Source: an uncultured Desulfovibrio sp. (GTDB lineage: Bacteria; Desulfobacterota; Desulfovibrionia; Desulfovibrionales; Desulfovibrionaceae). Taken from it: DNA of 64,000 nucleotides. Below are positions 41,247 through 50,250 of the stretch, piece by piece. Under the pieces are notes generated by a model. It was given only the letters and a program-made list of their open reading frames with translations. It searched no databases and was not told where the DNA came from. The position numbers were made by a program, and so were the translations under genes. The DNA is taken from assembly GCA_934546745.1 (NCBI GenBank), contig CAKTDV010000003.1:1-64000 (forward strand), read 5' to 3'. The stretch's first letter is position 1. The number at the start of each line of letters is the position of its first letter.

Positions 41247-43010
41247 ATGCTCGCACGTTTTTTCCCCTTTCCGCACGAGTTTTCCGGCTACAGCCTCCGT
41301 GACTTCAGGGGGGATTTTCTGGCCGCCCTTACCCTGACGCCCATGACCGTGCCTCTGGCCATGGCCTATGCCGCCGTGGCGGGCGTCGCGCCGCAATACG
41401 GCATTTACACCTGCATGGCGCCCGTCATTGTGGCCGCCCTCTGGGGATCGTCCCGCTTCCTCGCCTCCGGGCCAGCCAACGGGACCTCCCTTGTGCTCTT
41501 CTCCATTCTCGGGACGGTCTCCGTGGCGGGCGTCCCCCTGCTGCAACTGCCCGAAGCCGCGCGCATGGGTATCGTTTTCGGCATTACCCTGTTCTGCGGC
41601 CTGCTTCAGATCCTTATGGGCGTCCTGCGCCTTGGCGACATCGCCAACTATATTTCCCACGCCGTCATGACGGCCTTCAGCGCAAGCATGGCCCTGCTTA
41701 TCGCCTCCGGCCAGCTTGCCACCGTTCTTGGCATCGCGCCGCCCCGGATCGGCGGCTTTTTCTTCCAGATAGCCCATGCCGCCGCCCGACTGGCGGAACT
41801 GGCCGTCAATCCGTGGTGCCTGATCCCGGCCGTCATGACCATCGCGCTCACCCTCTGCCTGCAACGCATCTCCCGCAAGTTCCCCGCCGCGCTCGCCGCG
41901 CTGGCGCTGACGGGCGCAGCCTCCGCCTGTTTCGACCTCGCGGGGCGGGGCGTACCCATGATTGCCTCTATCACCGGCATCGTTCCGCCCCTCTCCCTGC
42001 CGCCGGCCTTCGACTTCAACCTCGTGCGGGAGCTTTTCTCTCCGGCGCTGGCGCTTGCCATTCTCGGTGGCGTCCAGTCCCTTGCCCTCGGCAAACAGCT
42101 TGCGGGCGTGCGCAACGACGCCTTCGACGGCAACCGGGAACTCATCGCCCAGGGTCTTGGCAATGTGGCCGCTGGGTTCACCTCCGGCCTGCCCGGCTGC
42201 GGCTCCTTTACACGCAGCGCTCCCCTGATTGCCCTCGGCGCGCGCACGCGCCTGGCCGCCGTTTTCTCAGGAATCCTGACCCTGCCCCTGCTCTTCCTGC
42301 TCGCGCCGTTCATTTCCCATGTGCCCATGTCCGCCCTCGGCGGCGTCCTCATGCTCCTTGCCGTGCAGACGCTCAACCCCGGCGCCATCCGCTTCTGCCT
42401 CGTCGCGACACGCACGGATCGCATCGTTTTCCTCGTCACCTTCCTTGCCACGCTGACACTCGACCTGACGCAGGCCGTCCTGCTTGGCGTCCTTCTCTCC
42501 CTTATCCTTTTCATCCACAAGAGCTCCCATCCCCGCCTGCGCAGACTCCCGGACGCCGCTCCTCTCCCGCGACCAGCGCCGGGGGACATCCCGCCCGGCA
42601 TCGCCGTCTATCTTATTGAGGGAACGCTTTTTTTTGGAGCCATTCACGAACTGGAACGCCGTCTCCATTCCGTGGAGGAAGCGCCGCCGCGTGTGCTTGT
42701 CCTTCACCTCTCCCGCGTTTTCTGGCTCGACGCGTCTGGCGCCCATGCCCTTGAACAGTTCATTGAGCGCTGCCACGCCCACAGTGTGCCCGTCATCCTT
42801 GTCTGTGACTGTCCGCAGGTGCGCGACATCCTGGAGCGGACCGGTCTGCTCGACTACCTTGGCGACGGTTTCGCCGCCAAAACCCTTCACGAGGCCCTCG
42901 ATTTCGCCCGCTCCCTCCTGCAACGCAGTTCCCGCCAGCCTGACCGCTGCCCTTTCCGCACCTCTTCCACGCCAACCGCAACCGCCGCTTCCGGAAACCC
43001 AGACCCATGA
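41247..43010 (+). CDS. SulP-family anion transporter with STAS domain
   Basis: A 587-aa transporter (605 from a GTG at 41193). Membrane core with LTPMTVPLAMAYAAVAGVAPQYGIYT, GPANGTSLVLFS, GNVAAGFTSGLPGCGSFTRSA and LGGVLMLLAVQTLNP, all SulP signatures; the STAS domain (about 445-560) has LHLSRVFWLDASGAHALEQFIE. A Ser/Pro/Thr-rich tail follows. SulP carriers move sulfate, bicarbonate or dicarboxylates; sulfate is attractive in a sulfate reducer but is not shown by sequence. Overlaps the dus start (ATGA). Confidence 0.88.
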   Translation: MLARFFPFPHEFSGYSLRDFRGDFLAALTLTPMTVPLAMAYAAVAGVAPQYGIYTCMAPVIVAALWGSSRFLASGPANGTSLVLFSILGTVSVAGVPLLQLPEAARMGIVFGITLFCGLLQILMGVLRLGDIANYISHAVMTAFSASMALLIASGQLATVLGIAPPRIGGFFFQIAHAAARLAELAVNPWCLIPAVMTIALTLCLQRISRKFPAALAALALTGAASACFDLAGRGVPMIASITGIVPPLSLPPAFDFNLVRELFSPALALAILGGVQSLALGKQLAGVRNDAFDGNRELIAQGLGNVAAGFTSGLPGCGSFTRSAPLIALGARTRLAAVFSGILTLPLLFLLAPFISHVPMSALGGVLMLLAVQTLNPGAIRFCLVATRTDRIVFLVTFLATLTLDLTQAVLLGVLLSLILFIHKSSHPRLRRLPDAAPLPRPAPGDIPPGIAVYLIEGTLFFGAIHELERRLHSVEEAPPRVLVLHLSRVFWLDASGAHALEQFIERCHAHSVPVILVCDCPQVRDILERTGLLDYLGDGFAAKTLHEALDFARSLLQRSSRQPDRCPFRTSSTPTATAASGNPDP

Positions 43011-44050
43011 CCGCCGCACGCACTCCCTCCGCCCTGCCCCGCTGCCCCGGCCCCGTGCCCTCCGCCCTGCCCTTCTCTCCCGACGCGCCCTGGCTTGCGC
43101 CTCTGGCGGGCTACAGCGATCTCCCCTTCCGCCTGCTCTGCCGCCGCTACGGCGCGGCCGTGTGCGTCACGGAAATGGTCAGCGCCAAAGGCCTCGTCTA
43201 TGGCAGCCCGGGAACCGGCGATCTTCTCCGCACGTTGCCCGGCGATCGTCCTCTCGTCGTCCAGCTTTTCGGGGCGGAGGCATCTTTTGTGGGGCGCGCC
43301 GCCACCCTCCTGCGCGATGCCGGTTACGGCTGGTTCGATCTCAACATGGGCTGCTCCGTACCCAAGGTTCTCAAACAGGGATCGGGGGCGGCCATGCTTC
43401 GCGACACCGCCAACGCCCTCGACGTTGCCCGCGCCCTCATCGCCGCCGCCGCTCCCGGGCACGTGGGCTTCAAACTCCGCCTTGGCTTTGACGACGCCCA
43501 CCGCGTCTGCCATGACCTTGCCCTCCGTCTGCAGGATCTCGGCGCGGGCTGGATCACCCTGCATCCCCGTACCGCCCGGCAGGGTTTCGGCGGCGTTGCC
43601 GATCCCAGCGCCCTGGCCGAACTTGTCCGCCGCCTTTCCATCCCCGTCATCGCCAGCGGCGATCTCTTCTCCGCCCACGACGGCATCTCCCGCATCCGCG
43701 CCACCGGCGCGCATACCGTCATGTATGCCCGTGGCGCGCTCCACAACCCCGCCATCTTCCACGATCACGCCGAACTTCTCGCGGGACGTGAGCCCATCCC
43801 CGCCGATCCCGCCCGCCTTGCCGCCCTCATAGCCCTCCACATGGCGCTGATCCGCCGTTTCGCCTCTCCCGCGCATCCCGACGCCGCCGTGTGGAAAATG
43901 CGTTCCGTCGTTCCTCGTTACGTCAAACACCTCCCAGGAGCCAAGGCGATCCGCCTCGCTCTCTGCCGCTGCCACTCCTGGGAAGAGGTTCACGCAGCCT
44001 TGGCCCGTACACTGGGGCCCTTGCCCGGCATCGAAGAAACCTACGACTAA
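43007..44050 (+). CDS. dus: tRNA-dihydrouridine synthase
   Basis: A 347-aa FMN enzyme that reduces uridines in tRNA D-loops. LAPLAGYSDLPFRLLCRRYGA opens the TIM barrel, FDLNMGCSVPKVLKQGSGAAML includes the catalytic Cys region, and LHPRTARQGFGG and IASGDLFSAHDG bind FMN. C-terminal helical domain from about 240. The first 25 residues are Pro-rich. Start overlaps sulP by 4 nt and glk follows after 13 nt, so sulP-dus-glk may be one transcript. Which Dus subfamily is uncertain. Confidence 0.92.
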   Translation: MTAARTPSALPRCPGPVPSALPFSPDAPWLAPLAGYSDLPFRLLCRRYGAAVCVTEMVSAKGLVYGSPGTGDLLRTLPGDRPLVVQLFGAEASFVGRAATLLRDAGYGWFDLNMGCSVPKVLKQGSGAAMLRDTANALDVARALIAAAAPGHVGFKLRLGFDDAHRVCHDLALRLQDLGAGWITLHPRTARQGFGGVADPSALAELVRRLSIPVIASGDLFSAHDGISRIRATGAHTVMYARGALHNPAIFHDHAELLAGREPIPADPARLAALIALHMALIRRFASPAHPDAAVWKMRSVVPRYVKHLPGAKAIRLALCRCHSWEEVHAALARTLGPLPGIEETYD

Positions 44051-44063
44051 GGAGCAACACACC

Positions 44064-45065
44064 ATGCTTGCAGTAATGGACATCGGCGGCACACAATGCC
44101 GCCTGGCGCGTTTTCGGGAAGACGGCTCGGGACCGGCGCTGGAAGCCGTGGCTCTGCGGGCAACAGCGGACATGACGGACACGGATTCCCTGCTGCGGGC
44201 ATGGGAAACGGCGCTGGACACGCCCCTGTCATCCGTCCGGGCGCTGATCATAGGCGTGGCTGGCCCGGTAGACCTGGAAGGCACGGCGCGCCTGAGCAAC
44301 GCCGCGCTGGCCGTGAGCCAGCGCGCGGCGGCGGAGCGTTTCGGTGTGCGGCGCTGCCGCGTCGTCAATGATTTCATCACGGAAGCCTACGCCTGCCTGA
44401 CGCCGGTAGGCTCCCGCGCCGTGCGTCTGTTCGGCCCTCCGGCGCCGGATCCGGGCGGCGTTACAGGGCCGGAGTCCGGGCCTGTGGCGGTTCTTGGCGC
44501 GGGGACGGGGCTGGGCACGGCCTGGCTCATGCCGGGGTGGGATGCCACGGGACGCACCTGCCTGCGGGCGCTCCCTTCGGAATTCGGCCATGCCCCCTTT
44601 CCCTTTGAGGGGCGGGAAGAGCTGGACTTCGCCGCGTTCGCGCGGGAAGCGCTTCACCGACGCGTTCTGAGCGCCGATGATGTGGTGACGGGACGGGGCG
44701 TCGCCCTGCTGCACGCTTTTCTGAGCGGCGAGCGGCTGTCCGAAGCGGAGGCCGCGGCAAAACTGTGCGGACACGAGGAGGGCCTGCGCTGGTATGCGCG
44801 CCTTCTGGGGCGCGTGTGCGGCCAATGGGCGCTGGCCACGCTCTGCCGGGGGGGCCTGTTTCTGACAGGCGGCATGGTGCTGCGTAACCCGGCGGTAACG
44901 GCGCACCCGGCCTTCCGGGAAGCCTTTCTGCTCGCGCCGGAACTCCAGGTGCTGGAACACGTGCCTGTGGCGCGCTTTGACACGCCCTACAGCGGACTGT
45001 GGGGCGGCGCGGCGCTGGCGGCGCGGGAAGCCGCCGGCGATGGGGAAAACACACCGCCGGAATGA
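44064..45065 (+). CDS. glk: Glucokinase
   Basis: A 333-aa Glk-family (non-ROK) kinase phosphorylating glucose with ATP. VMDIGGTQCRLARF is the phosphate motif, IIGVAGPVDLEGTARLSN binds sugar, VVNDFITEAYACL supplies the catalytic Asp, VLGAGTGLGTAWL binds ATP and LPSEFGHAPFPF is the family Glu/His motif. GGAG precedes the ATG. Glucose released by debranching in the downstream operon would be its substrate. Confidence 0.92.
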   Translation: MLAVMDIGGTQCRLARFREDGSGPALEAVALRATADMTDTDSLLRAWETALDTPLSSVRALIIGVAGPVDLEGTARLSNAALAVSQRAAAERFGVRRCRVVNDFITEAYACLTPVGSRAVRLFGPPAPDPGGVTGPESGPVAVLGAGTGLGTAWLMPGWDATGRTCLRALPSEFGHAPFPFEGREELDFAAFAREALHRRVLSADDVVTGRGVALLHAFLSGERLSEAEAAAKLCGHEEGLRWYARLLGRVCGQWALATLCRGGLFLTGGMVLRNPAVTAHPAFREAFLLAPELQVLEHVPVARFDTPYSGLWGGAALAAREAAGDGENTPPE

Positions 45066-45338
45066 CGCGCTCCCCCGTGCCGGAAAAAATGGCGTTCCTC
45101 TCCCCTTATTCCGTCTCTCCTCTGGACAACCATCGAGAATACCTCTAGGTAACAGAAAAAAGGGGGTGTGCAGCCCCTGGCTCTTTGACAGACATGCCCC
45201 TCTTTCCGGGGCGCGGGCGTCCGCCCGAGCGATCATGTTTTCAACATGACTCCGCCCTTGCGGCCGCACCGACCCATGCCGCGATATCGCCGTTGCCCGA
45301 CATCCTGTTTCAACGCTATGGCCTCCGGAGGGCGCTCC

Positions 45339-47435
45339 ATGCACTTTCACTATGATCGACCGCAGTGCCAGAACCTGCGCCGCGTACTGCGGCGGGAATG
45401 GCTGGAAACCAACGGCCTTGGCGACTATGCCTCGAGTTCTCTGATTTGCTGCAACACGCGCAAATATCATGGTCTGTTCGTGGCGGAGCTGGCCCGCCCG
45501 GCGGGACGGCATGTGCTGCTGTCCACACTGGAGGAATCCCTCCACATGGCGGGACGCGAATTCTTCATTTCCTGCCGCAAGCATCCGGGCGTGTACCACC
45601 CGCGCGGGCACGAATACCTGCAGGAAACGCGGATCGGCCCGTGGCCCCGTCACCGCTACCGCTTCGGAGATGTGTTTCTGACGCGGGAAATCATGCTGCT
45701 GCCCGGGCGGCATGTGCTTGCCGTCCGTTACCTTGCCGAATGCCACAGCCCGGATGCGCCGCCGCTGACACTGCGCATCAAACCGCTGCTGGCCTGCCGC
45801 AACATGCATACGCTGCGCCATGAGTGCCGCTATGCGGATATGCGCTCGTCGGCGACCCGTCTTGGCGCCTCGGTACGCCCGAACCCGGATCTGCCGGAAC
45901 TCTTTCTGCAGGCGGAGGGAAAGGGAAGCTATACGGCGGCGCCGGACTGGTACCGTGCCATCGAATATCTGGTCGAGCAGGAACGCGGTTTTGAATGGCG
46001 GGAAGATCTGATCATGCCTGGCGTGTTCGACGTTGCCATGACGCCGGGCGAAGCCGTCTATTTCACAGCCTCCCTGGAAAACCTGCAGCAAGAGCGCGGC
46101 CACAGCAACGTCAGCCTCCTCTGGGATCAAGCGGCCCGGCTGCGTGAGGAGGAAGACAGGCGCGTCACCTCCCTGCAACGGCATCTGGCGCGCGAAGGCG
46201 GGCGCTTCCTGATACGCCGTCACACGGACGGCGCATCCCCCGCCTTGTCGCCGGAAGCCTCGGACATCGAACGGCGCTACGGCGGCACGCCCGACGCCGT
46301 CGTAGCGGGCTACCACTGGTTTGGGGCATGGGGGCGCGATACGCTCATTGCCCTGCCGGGGCTGACCTTCCATGCGGGGCGCAGGCATGACGGCGAGGGG
46401 ATTCTCGCCCGCATGGGACAGACCGTGCGCGACGGACTCATTCCCAACCTGCTGCTGCCGGACGGCAACAACGCCTACAACTCCGTGGATGCTTCCCTGT
46501 GGTACATATGGGCCGTCCAGATGCTGCTGCGCGCCTCCCCTGAGAGCCTGCCCTTTGTGCTCCAGTACTGCTGGCCCGCCATCCGCCAGATAGTGGAAGC
46601 CTACGGACAGGGACGCGTTCCCTTCCTTTCCGTCGATGTGGAGGGCTTCCTGAACGTCGGCGACGAAAACACCCAGCTCACCTGGATGGACGCCGCCGTC
46701 AACGGCCGCCCGGTAACGCCGCGCAACGGCCAGCCCGTGGAAATCAGCGCCCTGTGGTACAACGCCCTTGCCTTTGCCGACTGGCTGGCCCACAAAACCG
46801 ACGCCCGCAACTGGCACGACAGCGAAACCATGCGCCGCCGCATGCGCGTTGTCTTCACGCACAGGTACTGGGTGCGGGATGTTCGCGGCGATTATCTGGC
46901 CGATGTCTGGCGCGACGGTGAAAAGGACGCGCGCGTGCGGCCCAATCAGCTTTTTGCCGTATCCCTGCCCTATCCCGTCCTTGAGGAGGACAGGTATGCG
47001 GCCGTGGTGTCCCGTGTGCGGCAATGCCTCCTCACCCCCTATGGCCTGCGCACGCTGGCCCCCAGCGCGCCGGACTACCATTCCCTGTACGAAGGCGGCC
47101 CCGCCGAACGGGACGGCGCCTACCATCAGGGCACGGTCTGGGCCTGGCTGGTCGGGGCCTACGGCGATGCCCTGCTGCGGGCCGCCTGGGACGAGCGGGC
47201 CGCCGCGGATGCCCTGCTCCAGACACTGACGCCGCTTTTTACCCGGCATCTGGCGGAAGCGGGCCTCGGTTCCATTTCCGAAATTTTCGACGGAGACCCG
47301 CCGCACCGCCCGGACGGCTGCATCGCGCAGGCATGGAGCGTGGCGGAAAGCCTGCGGCTGCTGCGCACACTGGAACAGGCGGCCCCGGATATCTACGCAC
47401 GCTGGGAAACCGGCCTGCGGCAAGGAGTGTGCTGA
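45339..47435 (+). CDS. Glycogen debranching enzyme, amylo-alpha-1,6-glucosidase (GH133 type)
   Basis: A 698-aa enzyme removing alpha-1,6 branches from glycogen. The N-terminal domain begins EWLETNGLGDYASSSL and NTRKYHGLFVAELARP, family hallmarks; the (alpha/alpha)6 catalytic domain contains AGYHWFGAWGRDTLIALPGL, DGLIPNLLLPDGNNAYNSVDA and DGAYHQGTVWAWLVGAY. The ATG at 45339 has GGAGGG upstream. It is the first gene of a four-gene glycogen operon, followed with no gap by the GT4 gene. The bacterial form lacks the glucanotransferase half of the eukaryotic enzyme. Confidence 0.92.
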   Translation: MHFHYDRPQCQNLRRVLRREWLETNGLGDYASSSLICCNTRKYHGLFVAELARPAGRHVLLSTLEESLHMAGREFFISCRKHPGVYHPRGHEYLQETRIGPWPRHRYRFGDVFLTREIMLLPGRHVLAVRYLAECHSPDAPPLTLRIKPLLACRNMHTLRHECRYADMRSSATRLGASVRPNPDLPELFLQAEGKGSYTAAPDWYRAIEYLVEQERGFEWREDLIMPGVFDVAMTPGEAVYFTASLENLQQERGHSNVSLLWDQAARLREEEDRRVTSLQRHLAREGGRFLIRRHTDGASPALSPEASDIERRYGGTPDAVVAGYHWFGAWGRDTLIALPGLTFHAGRRHDGEGILARMGQTVRDGLIPNLLLPDGNNAYNSVDASLWYIWAVQMLLRASPESLPFVLQYCWPAIRQIVEAYGQGRVPFLSVDVEGFLNVGDENTQLTWMDAAVNGRPVTPRNGQPVEISALWYNALAFADWLAHKTDARNWHDSETMRRRMRVVFTHRYWVRDVRGDYLADVWRDGEKDARVRPNQLFAVSLPYPVLEEDRYAAVVSRVRQCLLTPYGLRTLAPSAPDYHSLYEGGPAERDGAYHQGTVWAWLVGAYGDALLRAAWDERAAADALLQTLTPLFTRHLAEAGLGSISEIFDGDPPHRPDGCIAQAWSVAESLRLLRTLEQAAPDIYARWETGLRQGVC

Positions 47436-48881
47436 ATGCGCGTGCTGATGTTCGGCTGGGAATTCCCCCCCGTAAAAAGCGGCGGCCTGGGGACGGCCTG
47501 CAAGGGCATGGCCACGGCGCTGGCCCGCAACGGAACGGAAATCATCTTCGTATTGCCCCGCACCCTGGACGGGAACACGCTGCATGTGCGGGAACGGCTG
47601 GACGTCTGGCCGGCCTCGGGACGCCGCGTCCCCCACATCGTGCGGCGAACCCGCTGGGAGACGCGCCCGCACACCCTGTGGTGGGAACACCCGGATGCGC
47701 AGGATTCACGCCGCCTTCCTGACGGGGAGGACTGGTGGGAACGCCTGCGGCTGCGGATGGTGCCTTCGCCCCTCCACCCCTACCTGACCCCCCAGGGCTA
47801 TGCGCGGGAAATCCGGGAACTGGAACGCCGCGCCGGCGCACGCCAGCACGCGCCCGGTTTCCGCTCCGTCCTCTTTCCCTCCCGGGAGTACAAAACATCA
47901 AGCGCAACCAGCAGCGCCAGTACGGAAACTAGCGTGGAACTGCACGGCGGCTATGGCGCCGATCTCATGGCCGAAGTCTGGCGCTATGCCAGCGCGGCCG
48001 CAAGCATCGCCCTGGAAACGGATTTCGACATCATCCACGCCCATGACTGGATGACCTACCCCGCGGGTGTCCTCGTCAGGGAACTGACCGGAAAGCCGCT
48101 GGTGGCGCACGCGCACGCGCTGGAGTATGACCGCAGCGGCGACAACGTCAACGCCGCCATCGCCCATCTTGAACGCATGGGCATGGAGGCCGCCGATCTT
48201 GTGGTGGCCGTGAGCGCCTACACGCGACGGAGCATCATGCGGCATTACGGTATTCCGGGCGACAAAATCAAGGTCGTCCACAATGCCGTGGAGCGTGGCG
48301 ACATCGATCGCACCTATCCTCTTCCGTCCCTGTGCAAAGAGGAAAAACGCGTACTTTTCATGGGGCGCGTCACGTTCCAGAAAGGCCCGGACTATTTTGT
48401 GGAAGCCGCGCGCCTCGTACTGGATCGCCTGCCCAACACCCGCTTCATCATGGCGGGCAGCGGGGACATGCTGCCCAACATGGTGCGCCGCGTGGCACAG
48501 CTCCGCATGGGCAGCCGCTTCCACTTCACGGGCTTTCTGCGCGACAGCGATGTGGACCATATGTACGCCATAAGCGATCTCTACGTCATGCCGAGCGTCT
48601 CCGAACCCTTTGGCATCGCGCCGCTGGAAGCCATGGCCTGCGACGTGCCCGTGCTGGTGTCCCGTCAGTCGGGCGTGGTGGAGGTGCTGCGCAACGCCAT
48701 CAGGGTCGATTTCTGGGACGTGAGGGAAATGGCCAACAAAATCTGCGCCCTTTTGCATTACCCCATACTGGCAGCGGAAGAAGTACGCAACTGCCGCGAG
48801 GAACTGAAAGACATTCGCTGGGAAAACGCCGCCGTCAAGCTGCGCGCCGCCTATGATCGGCTCATCGCCGGGAGAAGATAG
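47436..48881 (+). CDS. GT4-family glycosyltransferase (glycogen/alpha-glucan synthase-like)
   Basis: A 481-aa GT-B glycosyltransferase. MRVLMFGWEFPPVKSGGLGTACKGMA carries the Gly-rich donor-binding loop (KxGGL) of starch/glycogen synthases. The C-terminal Rossmann half has VLFMGRVTFQKGPDYFVEAA and the E-x7-E motif in PSVSEPFGIAPLEAMACDVPVLVS. A Ser/Thr-rich insert near 155-170 is unusual. Starts directly after the debranching stop (TGAATG) with AAGGAG upstream. It may make short alpha-glucans or maltose-1-phosphate-like products; the exact product is unknown. Confidence 0.85.
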   Translation: MRVLMFGWEFPPVKSGGLGTACKGMATALARNGTEIIFVLPRTLDGNTLHVRERLDVWPASGRRVPHIVRRTRWETRPHTLWWEHPDAQDSRRLPDGEDWWERLRLRMVPSPLHPYLTPQGYAREIRELERRAGARQHAPGFRSVLFPSREYKTSSATSSASTETSVELHGGYGADLMAEVWRYASAAASIALETDFDIIHAHDWMTYPAGVLVRELTGKPLVAHAHALEYDRSGDNVNAAIAHLERMGMEAADLVVAVSAYTRRSIMRHYGIPGDKIKVVHNAVERGDIDRTYPLPSLCKEEKRVLFMGRVTFQKGPDYFVEAARLVLDRLPNTRFIMAGSGDMLPNMVRRVAQLRMGSRFHFTGFLRDSDVDHMYAISDLYVMPSVSEPFGIAPLEAMACDVPVLVSRQSGVVEVLRNAIRVDFWDVREMANKICALLHYPILAAEEVRNCREELKDIRWENAAVKLRAAYDRLIAGRR

Positions 48882-48883
48882 CC

Positions 48884-50113
48884 ATGCCTGACATCTGCTT
48901 CTATTTTCAGGTGCATCAACCCTACCGCCTGCGCCACTATACCTTTTTCGACATAGGGCAGAGTCCTTTCTATGAGGATGAGGACGCCAACTGCGGCATC
49001 CTGCTCAAGGTGGCCCGCAAGTGCTATCTGCCCATGAACGCCCTGCTGCTCAGACTCATCAAACGCCATGAGGGGCGCTTCAAGGCGAGTTTTTCCATTT
49101 CCGGCACGGCGCTGGACCAGTTTGAGGCCTATGCCCCGGAGGTTATCCAGAGCTACCGGGAACTTATGGAAACAGGCTGCGTGGAGATGCTCTCCGAGAC
49201 ATGCGCCCATTCCCTCGCCTTTCTCTATTCGCCGGAAGAATTCCGTCTTCAGGTGCGGCGGCATGACGACCGCATTGAGGAACTGTTCGGCGTGCGGCCC
49301 AGCGTCTTCCGCAATACGGAACTCATCTACAACAATGCCCTGGCCCGCGCCGTGGAAGATATGGGCTACAGGGCCATCCTCGCCGAAGGCGCGGATCACG
49401 TTCTTGGCTGGCGCAGCCCCAACTACCTCTACCGCCCCGCGGGCTGCCGGAACCTCAGGCTGCTGCTCAAGAACTACAGCCTGTCCGACGACATCGCCTT
49501 CCGCTTTTCCAATCGCCAGTGGCCGGAATTTCCCCTGACGGCGGACAAATTCGCCAGCTGGCTACAGGCCGCCGCCACTTCGGGCAACCTCGTCAACCTC
49601 TTCATGGACTATGAGACCTTTGGCGAACACCAATGGGAAAGCACCGGCATATTCCAGTTCATGGAGGCCCTCCCGGACGCGGTGCTGCGTCTGCCCGGCT
49701 TCGCCTTCGTCACGCCTTCCGAAGCGGCGGAACGCCATGAACCCGTTGCCGATCTCGACGTGCACAACTTCATGTCCTGGGCGGATGTCGAACGCGACCT
49801 CACCGCATGGCTGGGCAACGACATGCAGCACGACGCCATCGAAGCCGTCTACCGCCTTGAACAGCGCGTCAAACGCCGCAACGATCCCGACATGCTCCGT
49901 ACCTGGCAGCGGTTGCAGACGTCAGACCACTTCTATTACATGTGTACAAAATGGTTTTCCGACGGCGACGTGCACAGCTACTTCAACCCCTACGGCACTC
50001 CCTATGACGCCTACATCAATTATATGAACGTCCTCGCGGACTTCACCCTGCGCATCAATGACGGCCAGAAGCTTCCGATACCCCCCGAAACACCCGGACA
50101 TGCGCGTCCGTGA
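48884..50113 (+). CDS. GH57-family alpha-glucan hydrolase/transferase
   Basis: A 409-aa GH57 enzyme of the short alpha-amylase type. FYFQVHQPYRLR is conserved region 1, FSISGTALDQFE region 2, the nucleophile is Glu146 in FRNTELIYNN, and the acid/base is Asp242 in MDYETFGEHQW. Such enzymes replace GH13 amylases or branching enzymes in archaea and anaerobes. Two bases after the GT4 gene. It is shorter than GH57 branching enzymes, so hydrolysis or transfer is more likely. Substrate inferred from context. Confidence 0.9.
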   Translation: MPDICFYFQVHQPYRLRHYTFFDIGQSPFYEDEDANCGILLKVARKCYLPMNALLLRLIKRHEGRFKASFSISGTALDQFEAYAPEVIQSYRELMETGCVEMLSETCAHSLAFLYSPEEFRLQVRRHDDRIEELFGVRPSVFRNTELIYNNALARAVEDMGYRAILAEGADHVLGWRSPNYLYRPAGCRNLRLLLKNYSLSDDIAFRFSNRQWPEFPLTADKFASWLQAAATSGNLVNLFMDYETFGEHQWESTGIFQFMEALPDAVLRLPGFAFVTPSEAAERHEPVADLDVHNFMSWADVERDLTAWLGNDMQHDAIEAVYRLEQRVKRRNDPDMLRTWQRLQTSDHFYYMCTKWFSDGDVHSYFNPYGTPYDAYINYMNVLADFTLRINDGQKLPIPPETPGHARP

Positions 50114-50250
50114 CGCACGGGAACACCAGAGCGGAGCGTTTCAGGAAACCGCTCTCTCCGCAACATACCGGGGGAGAAAGCCCCGCGCCGCAACCAGCGG
50201 CGGGAGACGCTCCGCCTCCCGGAGAACATCAGGAAAAGGACAGTATCTTC

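Noticed and set aside
45135..45155. TACCTCTAGGTA palindrome as an operator for the glycogen operon
   Set aside because: Five-base arms are too short to distinguish from chance, and no promoter could be placed next to it.
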